A DNA stretch of 64,000 nt from JBPOFM01 sp051252455 (GCA_051252455.1 JBPOFM010000002.1:1-64000), one strand, 5' to 3'; positions 7,536-16,113 are shown, numbered from the stretch's first letter. A program made the numbers and translations. Notes: generated by a model not told the origin, from the sequence alone.

Positions 7536-7907
7536 ATGAGTTATAAAATTGATTGGATCCGTAATGATGTCATCGTAACTTTTAAAGGAACGGTTTCTTT
7601 AGAGGAACTACGCGAAGCTGATGGCAAAATTTATGGAAACTCTAAATTTGATGATTTGAAATATGGTATTTATGATTTTACGGATACTGATGTATTAGAG
7701 ATGACCTATGAGGATATCAAATTTAATGCTGCTGTTGGCAAATCTGCCTCCATATGGAAACCTTACGTTAAACTAGCGCTTGTGTCTCAAGACGATGATA
7801 TTACCAACTTAATAATGACCTTCATAAATTTAATGAAAGACTATAGCTGGGATCTCAACTATTTCAGTGAATTAGATGGTGCCTTATCTTGGGTAGGTGC
7901 CAAGTGA
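7536..7907 (+). CDS. SpoIIAA/STAS-like protein
   Basis: 123 residues when started at the ATG at 7536 (MSYKIDWIRNDVIVTFKG), which is where protein-like sequence begins; 21 further upstream codons are open but look like leader. The pattern beta-beta-VSLEELREADGKIYGNSKFDDLKYGIYDFT then alternating strands and helices resembles the SpoIIAA-like/CRAL-TRIO-like small domain family common in Bacteroidota as single-domain hypothetical proteins. No phosphorylatable Ser of classical STAS anti-sigma antagonists can be identified with confidence. Cytoplasmic, monocistronic. Confidence 0.55.
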   Translation: MSYKIDWIRNDVIVTFKGTVSLEELREADGKIYGNSKFDDLKYGIYDFTDTDVLEMTYEDIKFNAAVGKSASIWKPYVKLALVSQDDDITNLIMTFINLMKDYSWDLNYFSELDGALSWVGAK

Positions 7908-8034
7908 ACCCTAACTGTAGGGTCTATAAATTTTGTTATATCAAACCATAATTTTACTAAATTGCGCTGTGCAAAATGCGGTTGTATAGTTTGATACACA
8001 CGCATTTAGTCCTCTCTAACAAAAAATAAAAATT

Positions 8035-8466
8035 ATGTCCGTAAAAAATGTATTATCAGCCGTATTTGTTTTAGCATTTGTACTTGTGTCATCTGCTCAA
8101 GATGTCAAATTGAAGAAAGATTATGTCTATGTTGATGGTGAGCAAAAGTTTCAGTACGATAAACGCAGTGGTGGCAATGAAATGTCTCTTTACACGCTAG
8201 ATAAGGAAAAGGAAATTGTATATATAGTTTTTAACAGTAATGGAACCATTCAAAATTTGGAAGATAATTTTGTAGAAATAACTTTCATTGATGTCGACAT
8301 GAAAATAGAAACTCAAAAATTCAAAGGTCGGTCGATGTCATATCTTTTGGAACGACTGTTTGAAGAAAAAGTGATTGACATGGAGGGCCATATCAACCAA
8401 GAAAAATTGGATGTCTTTTTCCGAAAGTATGATGAACAAATCACAGAAAGAACCATTAGGGATTAA
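8035..8466 (+). CDS. Small exported protein, function unknown
   Basis: 143 residues with a clear Sec signal peptide (MSVKNVLSAVFVLAFVLVSSAQ, cleavage after AQ or earlier). The mature part is hydrophilic with mixed alpha/beta character (DYVYVDGEQKFQYDKRSGG, IVFNSNGTIQNLEDNF) and ends in a charged helix. No cysteine, metal site or known domain was recognised. It follows the STAS-like gene by 127 bp, so co-transcription is possible. It converges with the 305-residue gene, with a bidirectional terminator between them. Confidence 0.65.
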   Translation: MSVKNVLSAVFVLAFVLVSSAQDVKLKKDYVYVDGEQKFQYDKRSGGNEMSLYTLDKEKEIVYIVFNSNGTIQNLEDNFVEITFIDVDMKIETQKFKGRSMSYLLERLFEEKVIDMEGHINQEKLDVFFRKYDEQITERTIRD

Positions 8467-8552
8467 TCTATGAGATTAGAGCGTTTATAGCGCGAGGCTG
8501 ATGTTTGACTGTAATGCGTGCCATCTAGAGACTACACTTCACAACACAAGAA

Positions 8553-8586
8553 AAAACCACGAACTCAATGTAGACTTCGTGGTTTT
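8553..8586. terminator. Bidirectional terminator
   Basis: Perfect 11-bp inverted repeat (AAAACCACGAA at 8553-8563, TTCGTGGTTTT at 8576-8586) with A and T runs on both flanks, between convergent genes ending at 8466 and 8607. Confidence 0.75.
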
Positions 8587-8606
8587 AAAATAAAAGGGTA
8601 GCAGTG

Positions 8607-9524
8607 TTATAGGTATTCCCAGCCTTTGATTCTTGTGAATTTGATGCCTTTGATCATGTTGTACTCTGGGCTGTTGAAGCCATAGATTCCTAACACGGTT
8701 CTTTTTGCACCAAGACCTATCTCTACTACACCCGTTTCCCGTTTGTAGATAGCGATGTTACGTTTGACACGCGCCATCTTAAGATCAGAGGAAGAGACAT
8801 TCTGCCCGAACTGCGCTAGGTCCATCGCCTCTGCACGGTCTGACCAAGCACTAGCGGTCAGGTCTGGTGGTGGAAGGTACTGCGGATAATCGGCCAGAAA
8901 AAGGGCTAGCTCACGTGCATGCTGAATTTGCTGTGTCCGTGAGGTATGGGAGGTACTGATGTGATCGTCCATATCATCTTTAGCTATGGCTTCCACTCTG
9001 GTACCTTGTATTTGATGGTTCAAATACTCCATACGCTTGATTGCTTTTTCCGACACGCCACACCAAATGAATATGTTCTTGGTGCGTGTGCTATCGCTCT
9101 CCAAGTTCTCGAACACGGTTTGCACGTGGTCGGTAGCTTGGTCATCTGCCTGCTTGGCAGTATTGAAGCCAGCTATGCCAGACATGGCCTCGTCATATAC
9201 AGTTTGCATGTTTTCTATGGTGAATAGTGGACTGCCTTGTATATAGCTTGGACCGAAGCCGACGATGCGCTGTCTTACCAAACGGAGATTCTGCACATTG
9301 ACGGCGAATCCTGTTTCTACTGCGCGGGCCGTTTTAGCCTTTGTAGGTTCTGCTTCCGGGCTATCCATCTTTGCAGTCGGAGCCTCTTGCTCCTGGTTCT
9401 CTAGAACTTCTTCCATAAGAAGATTGTTCTGGTGCAGGCCGTTTAAGACCTCATGATCCTGAGTTGGGGTATCATGTCCGTTTTGTTGGAACGGAGCCAA
9501 ACCACTCTCTATGGTGTTTTCCAT
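8607..9524 (-). CDS. Unrecognised 305-aa cytoplasmic protein
   Basis: No signal peptide or membrane span. Residues 1-70 are polar, low-complexity and Glu/Gln-rich. A helical core follows (residues about 75-230), and the C-terminus TGVVEIGLGAKRTVLGIYGF then NSPEYNMIKGIKFTRIKGW ends in a basic patch. This tail recalls a bacteroidotal hypothetical family with a Y-G-x-NS-x-EY signature, whose function I do not know. The gene is visibly richer in G and C than the DNA on either side, which suggests acquisition from another source. The start at 9524 (MENTIESGLAP) is the only reasonable one. Confidence 0.55.
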   Translation of the reverse strand: MENTIESGLAPFQQNGHDTPTQDHEVLNGLHQNNLLMEEVLENQEQEAPTAKMDSPEAEPTKAKTARAVETGFAVNVQNLRLVRQRIVGFGPSYIQGSPLFTIENMQTVYDEAMSGIAGFNTAKQADDQATDHVQTVFENLESDSTRTKNIFIWCGVSEKAIKRMEYLNHQIQGTRVEAIAKDDMDDHISTSHTSRTQQIQHARELALFLADYPQYLPPPDLTASAWSDRAEAMDLAQFGQNVSSSDLKMARVKRNIAIYKRETGVVEIGLGAKRTVLGIYGFNSPEYNMIKGIKFTRIKGWEYL

Positions 9525-10236
9525 ATCGATTCGGGGTGCCAGCTTGTTTGTTAGAACCTACACAGGAGAAGCGTCGGCATAAGTACTCCTTGACGTGTAG
9601 GGTATGTAATCCTTATGCTTCATGGCATGGCAGATTGCATATCAATAAAAATAAATTGTAATAATTGCTTCGAAGTATCTTATGAAGTCTTTGCGCTTTT
9701 GATCAACAAGCCTTGGGGCATCACTTGATAGAGCGAATTAAAATAAAAGTTTTGACATATCCAAATGTAAGGCGTCAGGAAGTCACTAAAAACTAGTAGT
9801 TTATGGTAACATTAGGTGCATTAAATGCAAAAAAATGGTCAAAAGATGAGGATAAAAAATAGTTTCGACAATAAAAAGTCGATTTTGTTAAAAAGAATGT
9901 AAAAATTCGATTAAAAGTAAAATAATCCGATTAAAGTGTGTTTTTAGGGGTTCAAGGTGTTTTTTTTGTGATTTTTAGATATCCGAATAAGGTTCTCCAT
10001 AGGTTTTAATCATAGTATAGAAATTTAACACCAAATGTTAAAGTTTCTTGATGCATGGTCTATTTTGTTACGGTTTTCCCGTAAAATGGCCTTGAAGCCC
10101 TCTAAATTAGGAAGGCTACTGATTTCATCGAAATAGTAAGCGAAGTTTTGGATATATGATTTATTATTACGTACTTTGATATTGTCAGAAGTGAAGTTTA
10201 GGGTTATTTAAGAAGTCTCCCAAAATTAACTGAAGA
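9525..10236. other. Long non-coding region ahead of the first four-cysteine module
   Basis: No convincing gene. It holds TCGATTTTG/TCGATTAAAA/CCGATTAAAG words near 9880-9940 and the hairpin TTACGG-TTTTC-CCGTAA at 10068-10084, whose counterpart lies at 12048-12064. An inverted copy of the later iteron (TTTAAGAAGTC) sits at about 10207-10217. The region probably carries regulatory sequence for the operon starting at 10427. Confidence 0.4.
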
Positions 10237-10434
10237 CATGTTTAAACATAAACAGGCGCTTGTTTTTTATTTTATTACTCCCGTAATAGTTAACCGCGCA
10301 AAAATGACTTCTTATTTATCAGACTTCTTAAACACATGACTTCTTTATTTTAGACTTCTTAAACGACTTGTTTATTAACCGATCTGCATTTGAACAAAAT
10401 GTGTGGGTCTTAAAATTTTAGAAATTATGAAAAA
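10237..10434. repeat. 198-bp direct repeat, copy A (upstream region plus start codon)
   Basis: Bases 10237-10434 are identical to 12218-12415, offset 1981 bp. The repeat starts at CATGTTTAAACATAAACAGG and ends inside the first codons (ATGAAAAA) of the small secreted protein gene. Coding sequences diverge immediately afterwards, so selection or recent gene conversion has kept the control region but not the product identical. Confidence 0.9.
10306..10376 (+). promoter_or_regulatory. Iteron-like operator array, copy A
   Basis: GACTTCTTA-type words begin at 10306, 10322, 10338 and 10353, with a weaker GACTTGTTT at 10365, so the spacing is 16, 16, 15 and 12 bp. An inverted match lies at about 10207-10217. 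Regular direct repeats of about 1.5 helical turns upstream of a start codon are typical of multi-site regulator binding. The regulator is not identified. Confidence 0.5.
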
Positions 10435-10660
10435 GTTCATTTTTAGTTTGATTTTTTTGTGTTGTGTAAGCTTTGGATATCCTCAAAATCAAGGTGTAAA
10501 TTGTCAAAATGGTGCTAGTTGTCATCAATTTGTAAATTATGTTTTTACAGAGATTGAATTAGATCCTGGTTTAACTTATGAGGAAGAGACTGACGTCTGG
10601 TTTTTTATTTTTGATATGTGTATGGAAGACTTAATACCAATCGCTCATAATATATGTTAA
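10427..10660 (+). CDS. Small secreted four-cysteine protein A
   Basis: 77 residues from the ATG at 10427 (MKKFIFSLIFLCCVSFGYPQ signal peptide). A GTG eight codons upstream is open but would put charged residues before the signal. The mature peptide is about 57 residues with cysteines spaced C-x5-C-x32-C-x11-C, the last Cys being the final residue. It is acidic and probably helical, compatible with a disulfide-linked helical hairpin. Protein B at 12408 shares the spacing (C-x6-C-x31-C-x10-C) though little sequence, so the two look like diverged paralogs behind identical control regions. The next gene overlaps its end, so it heads an operon with a lipoprotein and a GLPGLI protein. Confidence 0.65.
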   Translation: MKKFIFSLIFLCCVSFGYPQNQGVNCQNGASCHQFVNYVFTEIELDPGLTYEEETDVWFFIFDMCMEDLIPIAHNIC

Positions 10661-11205
10661 AAATTAAGAGCAGAATATTTGGGCCATTGACAATAGCTTT
10701 TACTATTTATTTGGCGCTTATTTCTTGTCAATCAAATATTCCTGACATTCAGTTCGTGGATGATGTCGATGTCAACAAAAAAAATAGGCTGGAATTGTTA
10801 CTAAATTCTCCACTTGAAATTAATTGCGATTTATCATATTTTAACTTGAAGAATATAAAGTTTAAAAAAGAAATATTTACTATTTCGAATAAGCATTTTA
10901 GAGAAGAATTAGATACAATAGTTCGATATACATCATTGAATAACAGTATAATTGAAATTTATAAAAATGATTTAATGGATAAGATTATATATTTGGAATC
11001 TGACGAGAATAATTTTAGATTGAATTATGGATTGCATATAGGAATGCATAAAGTTGAACTAGAAAAATTATTACCTCTTACAATAGATGAGAATAACATT
11101 GCAAGGATTAATGACTCAATCTATGAAGATTTTTTTAATCTTATATTAACTTTCAATAAAGATAACCTTTTAACAAATATCAATTATGTCAGTTACATTG
11201 AATAG
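10654..11205 (+). CDS. Lipoprotein of the four-cysteine/GLPGLI operon
   Basis: 183 residues. The ATG at 10654 overlaps the last codons of the small secreted gene, implying translational coupling. It has a hydrophobic signal (IFGPLTIAFTIYLAL) and lipobox LISCQS, so it is probably anchored in a membrane facing the periplasm. The mature part is charged and AT-biased in codons (many Lys, Asn, Ile and Asp), without a recognised domain. Its end overlaps the start of the GLPGLI gene by 20 bp. The second module lacks an equivalent gene. Confidence 0.6.
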   Translation: MLKIKSRIFGPLTIAFTIYLALISCQSNIPDIQFVDDVDVNKKNRLELLLNSPLEINCDLSYFNLKNIKFKKEIFTISNKHFREELDTIVRYTSLNNSIIEIYKNDLMDKIIYLESDENNFRLNYGLHIGMHKVELEKLLPLTIDENNIARINDSIYEDFFNLILTFNKDNLLTNINYVSYIE

Positions 11206-11944
11206 GAAAATTATTTTTTATTGCTTAATCTTTATTTCTTCGAATCACCAAATAATTGGTCAAAATTTGAGCGGTAAAGTTATATATAGTAAGACCTATG
11301 ATTCTGTAGGGATTGTTCGTGGAAGTTCTGAAAAGGATAAAATCACTTTAGATTTTTTAGAAGATAAAATTAGGAAGGCCACAGATATGGTTAGTTTTGA
11401 GCTTAAATTTAATAGTTATCAGTCGACCTTCGAAATGATTAAGGTAATGGAATCCGAAATTTCAGCTCTGGATTCTCGAGCGAGCGTTTTAATTGGAGGT
11501 GGAAAAGGGGTATATTATCTAAACAAAAAAATCAATTCACGCCTCCATCAAATTGAATCTTTTGGCAAAACTTTTCTTATTGAAAGTAAATTAAGTGAGC
11601 AAAAATGGATATTGTCCAAAGAAACTAAACACGTTGGTAAATATTTATGTTATAAAGCCATTTTCATTCCTAATCTTGATAACAACAAAGAAGAAAAGAA
11701 GTCAAAAGAGATTATAGCTTGGTATTCAAAAGATATTCCAATTAATTTTGGCCCCATCGGTTTTTCAAATTTGCCAGGATTAATTCTTGAATTAGAGTAC
11801 GGTAATGCACTATATTCTTATACAGATATTTCTTTTACTGATACTATTAAAATAGTAATGCCAAAGGAAGGTCAAAAAGTATCAGAACCTACTTTTGAAT
11901 TAATTTCAAAAAGAATTCTGGACGGTTTAAAAGAGGGTAATTAA
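11186..11944 (+). CDS. GLPGLI family protein (module 1)
   Basis: 252 residues with signal peptide (KIIFYCLIFISSNHQIIGQ) and the family signature PINFGPIGFSNLPGLILELE near residues 190-210, together with the usual WILSKETKHVGKYLCYKA and AWYSKDIP blocks. GLPGLI proteins are exported and restricted to Bacteroidota. Their biochemical role is unknown, but they are often encoded next to TonB-dependent outer-membrane proteins. The start overlaps the lipoprotein gene. It is paralogous to the GLPGLI gene at 12673. No receptor gene follows here: the next element is the second copy of the control region. Confidence 0.85.
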   Translation: MSVTLNRKIIFYCLIFISSNHQIIGQNLSGKVIYSKTYDSVGIVRGSSEKDKITLDFLEDKIRKATDMVSFELKFNSYQSTFEMIKVMESEISALDSRASVLIGGGKGVYYLNKKINSRLHQIESFGKTFLIESKLSEQKWILSKETKHVGKYLCYKAIFIPNLDNNKEEKKSKEIIAWYSKDIPINFGPIGFSNLPGLILELEYGNALYSYTDISFTDTIKIVMPKEGQKVSEPTFELISKRILDGLKEGN

Positions 11945-12217
11945 CATTTTATCGATATATATAAATTGTCTAAATTAGGAAAGCACTTACATAATATTAA
12001 AGTTTAAAACTCAAATGTTAAATTTTTAATGGTTATTGTCGTTTTTATTACGGTTTTTCCGTAAAACGGGCTTGAAAGCCACTGAATAAAGCATGTTACT
12101 AATTTTGGTAGTTTGGGCAGTTGAAGTTTGCTATTATGAATTATTTTTTTGTTCTTTGTAACAGCTAATAGCGAAATGTTGGGTTGAGTTAAGAAGTGAC
12201 CCGATACTAGCGAAAGG
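11945..12217. other. Non-coding region between the two modules
   Basis: No gene. It contains the hairpin TTACGG-TTTTT-CCGTAA at 12048-12064 followed by GGGCTTGAAAGCC, matching the arrangement at 10068-10100 (GGCCTTGAAGCC), and a TTAAGAAGTGAC word near 12188-12200. The similarity to the first module upstream of the 198-bp repeat is patchy, so the duplication is older or degraded here. Confidence 0.45.
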
Positions 12218-12415
12218 CATGTTTAAACATAAACAGGCGCTTGTTTTTTATTTTATTACTCCCGTAATAGTTAACCGCGCAAAAATGACTTCTTATTTAT
12301 CAGACTTCTTAAACACATGACTTCTTTATTTTAGACTTCTTAAACGACTTGTTTATTAACCGATCTGCATTTGAACAAAATGTGTGGGTCTTAAAATTTT
12401 AGAAATTATGAAAAA
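12218..12415. repeat. 198-bp direct repeat, copy B
   Basis: Identical to 10237-10434, including the iteron-like array, which here begins at 12287, 12303, 12319, 12334 and 12346. It runs into the start codon of the second small four-cysteine protein. Confidence 0.9.
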
Positions 12416-12662
12416 AGTATTTAGTGTATTGGCTGTTGTGTTTTTTATGAGTAGTTCCTTTACTTCATCAAGTACTGTGGTTACATCTGATGATTGTAGT
12501 TTCAGCTATGATCATTGTTTTTTGGTAGCTGGATTGAGAACGATAACAGCTCAAATGGTGGGTTTTTCCCCTTCTGAAGCATACGAGATGGGAAATACCT
12601 CTTATGATCACTGTGTTGATACTGTCGATATTGAGGCGGCTATGTGTTTAAATAATCAATAA
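12408..12662 (+). CDS. Small secreted four-cysteine protein B
   Basis: 84 residues from the ATG at 12408. Signal peptide MKKVFSVLAVVFFMSSSF, then a short Ser/Thr linker and a mature domain with cysteines at C-x6-C-x31-C-x10-C. Two Cys fall in a repeated context (YDHCFLV and YDHCVDT). It is a likely paralog of protein A despite sequence divergence: same promoter, length class, Cys spacing and a GLPGLI gene downstream. Ten bp separate it from the GLPGLI gene, so they form an operon. Secreted small disulfide proteins can be toxins, inhibitors or binding subunits; nothing here decides which. Confidence 0.65.
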   Translation: MKKVFSVLAVVFFMSSSFTSSSTVVTSDDCSFSYDHCFLVAGLRTITAQMVGFSPSEAYEMGNTSYDHCVDTVDIEAAMCLNNQ

Positions 12663-12672
12663 AGGTATTATT

Positions 12673-13419
12673 ATGAGCAAGTTTATTTTTATCATTTCAA
12701 TATTCTTTATAACTTCAGTTTCTGTTTCGCAGACAATTATTGTGGATTATAAAATTATTTCTAATTCTGAAATCTTAAAGAATATTTCATCAAATGAGGA
12801 AATCCCGAAAGAGGAAATTCAAGCTTTTATTCAAGCTTTTGACATCATTAATTCGATGAAAATGCATTTAAAGGCTGATAATAACAAATCTTATTATTGG
12901 GGTAATAATCAAATAGGAAATGATTCTGATGAGCTTACATTTAGCTTGGCTAAAACTATGATTGGAAATGATAAGAAATATTTTACAAATCTGACAGAGG
13001 GCACTATATTAAAGCAAGTAAAGGCGTTTGGTGAAACCTTTTTAATTAAGGACTCTATTAATAGTTTGGATTGGATACTCACTAAAGAATCAAAGAAAAT
13101 AGATAAATATTTGTGCTTCAAGGCAACTTCGACTTATAATGTTGCTAACACCGTCGGTAATTTTATTAACGTTGTAACTGCATGGTATTGCCCAAATATT
13201 CCTTACAATTTTGGTCCTAAAAACTATAGTGGATTGCCTGGTTTAATATTAGAATTATCAGATGATAAATTCACTTATGTTGCAGAAAACATCGAATTTT
13301 CTGCGAAGAAAGACAAAATAGAATCATCAAGTAATGGCCGAATTGTTTCTAATCATGAATTTGAAGAGTTAGCTCAAGCGGCAATTGAATCAAGAGGTTT
13401 CATTTTAGAAAAGGAATGA
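12673..13419 (+). CDS. GLPGLI family protein (module 2)
   Basis: 248 residues with signal MSKFIFIISIFFITSVSVSQ. The signature block is IPYNFGPKNYSGLPGLILEL, preceded by SLDWILTKESKKIDKYLC, which aligns with the module-1 paralog. Its stop codon overlaps the start of the outer-membrane protein gene (ATGA at 13416-13419), so the two are translationally coupled. This is the common GLPGLI/TonB-receptor pairing, so it probably acts in the periplasm or outer membrane with that receptor. Confidence 0.85.
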   Translation: MSKFIFIISIFFITSVSVSQTIIVDYKIISNSEILKNISSNEEIPKEEIQAFIQAFDIINSMKMHLKADNNKSYYWGNNQIGNDSDELTFSLAKTMIGNDKKYFTNLTEGTILKQVKAFGETFLIKDSINSLDWILTKESKKIDKYLCFKATSTYNVANTVGNFINVVTAWYCPNIPYNFGPKNYSGLPGLILELSDDKFTYVAENIEFSAKKDKIESSSNGRIVSNHEFEELAQAAIESRGFILEKE

Positions 13420-16109
13420 AACTTACTTTAAGTTTTATTGAGTGTTTAAAAATCCTGCTTCTTTTTGCGGGATTTTCTTCTTATTCACAAAGTGCTGTCA
13501 TTTCGGGTAGGGTAGTTGACTCAATAAGCAATCCCTTACCCTACGCCAACATCCTCGCGATTCCAGAAAGCGACAGCGAAGAAGTGCGCTTCGCCGTCAC
13601 ATCAGAAAATGGCAACTACAAACTCGGTCTTTCAAAAAACCAAACTTACGATCTTACGGTCAGTTATCTCGGCTACAAACCACAGACTATCAAACTTACA
13701 ACTACAGACCAAGACCAAACCAAAAACTTCATCCTCATAGAAAACCCAAACCAACTCGATGAGGTCACTCTCAACTACACACCTCCAATAGTGGTCAAAA
13801 AAGACACCATCACTTATAAAGTAGATGCCTTTACCACAGGCGAGGAGCGCAAACTCCGAGACGTGCTCAAAAAACTCCCTGGAGTGGAAGTTGATAGAGA
13901 GGGTAACGTCACAGTACAGGGCAAAAAAGTGACCAAGGTTCTGGTGGAGGACAAAACCTTCTTTACTGGCGACAGCAAGTTGGCGGTCAACAACATTCCA
14001 GCAGATGCTGTTGATAAGGTGGAAATCCTTGACAACTATAACGAGGTCGCCATGCTCAAAGGTCTTCAAGACAACGAGGATATGGCAATGAACATTAAGC
14101 TCAAGGAAGACAAAAAGAAATTTACTTTTGGAGATTTAGAAGTGGGTGCAGGTATCAAAGAGCGTTACCTCCTTCATCCCAACCTGTTCTATTACAGTCC
14201 AAAAACCAATATCAATTTTATTGGCGACCTCAACAATCAAGGTATCAAAAGTTTCAGCTTTAGAGATTATATTGAGTTTGAGGGTGGTTTTGGCAAACTG
14301 ATGGATGATGCGAGCAGTTATTTTAGCCTATACAACAGCGATTTTGCACGATACCTTAATAATCAGGATTATACTGCTAACACCAATCAGTTTGGAGCGC
14401 TTAACATACGACAATCCATTAATAATGTTACAGACATCAGTGGTTATGTCATCGCTTCTAAAAGTAAAACTGATACAGAAAGTAATACTTTAAATGAATA
14501 TCTCAACTTTGAAGACCCATTCATTGAAGAGCGCACCACCACCAACAAACTCCATAACTTTTTCACGATAGGAAAGATAACCATCGACTACGACCCAAGC
14601 TATGACGAGGATTTTGCCTATAACAGTTTTGTAAAAGTAACGAACAATGACAGTAATGGCTTGATAAGTACTATCAACCCCACACAAAGCAATAACATCA
14701 ACACGCTGACCGATATTAAAGGTCTGAACATCAAACAAAATGTAAGCTACAGCAGAAAACTATCCAAAGACCATACAGCCACCTTGGAAGCAACCTATAG
14801 TTTCCAAAACGACAAACCTTTCACCGAATGGCTGACCAATCGCCAAATTCTTCAAGGACTGATTCCATTACGGGATGATGACATCTACAACATCCTACAA
14901 ACCCAACGCAGTGATGCACACAACGCCAATGCCATCGTCAAGGATTATTGGGTGCTCAACAATTTTAACCATCTCTATACAAGTGTGGGAGTCAATGCGG
15001 CCTTCAGTAATTTTTTTAATGAAGATGTACAACGATTGAGCGATGGCACCATCAACAATTTTAATTCCGCAGGCTTTGGCAATGATTTTGGATATAATTT
15101 TGTCGATACGTTCGTTGGTCTGGAATACAAGTTCCAGATTGGGATTGCCACTTTCAAACCGATGTTGTACTATCATTTCTACAGTTGGAACACACAACAG
15201 TTTGAGGTCGATTATTCAAATAACAAGGCCTTGCTGTTACCACAGTTTACGACCAAGATAGAATTCAACAATAGCGAAAAAATTAATTTTAGATATAGCC
15301 TAAATGCGCGATTCCCAAGTATTGAACGGTTGGCGGACAATTTCATTTTAAGTAGTTTCAACAGTGTGTTTAGAGGAAATACCACCTTGGAAAATCAGTT
15401 GTATCATTCTATCAGTTTGAGCTATTATAAGTTCAGCCTGTTCCGAAACTTGAACATCAATCTCAACACAAGTTTTAATAAAAAAGTGGAACATTTCAAA
15501 AGCGTCACACAACTTCAAGGCATAGAGCAGTTCAGCACACAGATTTTGTTTGACGAACCGGAATACAATTGGAACATCAGTGGTGGCATTTCAAAGAAAA
15601 TCAACAAAATAAGGTATAAGTTGAGAAGTCGTTTCAGTTACAACGATTTTTTCCAAATCCTGAACGACGAGATAAATCTGAACATTTCAAAATCAATATC
15701 GTCGACCGTCAGTGCAGAGACATTCTTCAAAACCTACCCAAACATCGAGATCGGCTACACCAAGGATTTTAATAACTATCGTTCATCGAACATCGTGAAC
15801 AAGTTTGAAAATGATAATTTTTTCGTGAACGTTCAATATGATTTTTTAAAGGATTTTATTTTCAAGGCAGATTATGCATTCGATAATTACACCAACAAAG
15901 GCAACGGTGTTAAAAGCACTTTTGACACAGCAAATGCTTCACTTTTTTATCAAAAAGAAGATAGTCCATGGGGTTTTGAAATCAATGCGACCAATTTGTT
16001 CGACACAAAGTTCAAACAACAAAATTCATTCAGCAACTTCCTGATCAGCGACAGCAAGACGTTTATACTTCCTAGGATTGTGATGATTAAGATAATTTAT
16101 AAATTGTAG
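13416..16109 (+). CDS. TonB-dependent receptor-like outer membrane protein with carboxypeptidase-like regulatory domain
   Basis: 897 residues. Signal peptide (residues 1-25) ends near SSYSQS. A CarboxypepD_reg-like domain spans about 27-110 (VISGRVVDSISNPLPYANI, VSYLGYKPQTI). A plug-like region follows at about 120-220 (LRDVLKKLPGVEVDREGNVT, NIPADAVDKVEILDNYNEVA). The rest is a beta-barrel of alternating amphipathic strands belonging to the outer-membrane beta-barrel group without an evident TonB box. The substrate is unknown; operon context suggests cooperation with the GLPGLI protein and four-cysteine protein B. After roughly the first 30 codons the base composition changes from AT-rich to visibly C-richer, hinting at a recombination junction. 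Confidence 0.85.
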   Translation: MKLTLSFIECLKILLLFAGFSSYSQSAVISGRVVDSISNPLPYANILAIPESDSEEVRFAVTSENGNYKLGLSKNQTYDLTVSYLGYKPQTIKLTTTDQDQTKNFILIENPNQLDEVTLNYTPPIVVKKDTITYKVDAFTTGEERKLRDVLKKLPGVEVDREGNVTVQGKKVTKVLVEDKTFFTGDSKLAVNNIPADAVDKVEILDNYNEVAMLKGLQDNEDMAMNIKLKEDKKKFTFGDLEVGAGIKERYLLHPNLFYYSPKTNINFIGDLNNQGIKSFSFRDYIEFEGGFGKLMDDASSYFSLYNSDFARYLNNQDYTANTNQFGALNIRQSINNVTDISGYVIASKSKTDTESNTLNEYLNFEDPFIEERTTTNKLHNFFTIGKITIDYDPSYDEDFAYNSFVKVTNNDSNGLISTINPTQSNNINTLTDIKGLNIKQNVSYSRKLSKDHTATLEATYSFQNDKPFTEWLTNRQILQGLIPLRDDDIYNILQTQRSDAHNANAIVKDYWVLNNFNHLYTSVGVNAAFSNFFNEDVQRLSDGTINNFNSAGFGNDFGYNFVDTFVGLEYKFQIGIATFKPMLYYHFYSWNTQQFEVDYSNNKALLLPQFTTKIEFNNSEKINFRYSLNARFPSIERLADNFILSSFNSVFRGNTTLENQLYHSISLSYYKFSLFRNLNINLNTSFNKKVEHFKSVTQLQGIEQFSTQILFDEPEYNWNISGGISKKINKIRYKLRSRFSYNDFFQILNDEINLNISKSISSTVSAETFFKTYPNIEIGYTKDFNNYRSSNIVNKFENDNFFVNVQYDFLKDFIFKADYAFDNYTNKGNGVKSTFDTANASLFYQKEDSPWGFEINATNLFDTKFKQQNSFSNFLISDSKTFILPRIVMIKIIYKL

Positions 16110-16113
16110 TTTC

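Noticed and set aside
9464..9661. 65-codon plus-strand frame
   Set aside because: It overlaps the start of the 305-residue minus-strand gene, has unusual composition and no domain.
10306..10376. CRISPR or replication origin
   Set aside because: The direct repeats are 9-mers at about 16-bp spacing within a gene control region, without spacers, Cas genes, DnaA boxes or a replication gene.
13632..14069. 145-codon minus-strand frame opposite the receptor gene, with another at 13814-14035
   Set aside because: Both overlie the conserved plug and regulatory domain of the outer-membrane protein and lack a convincing start or domain.
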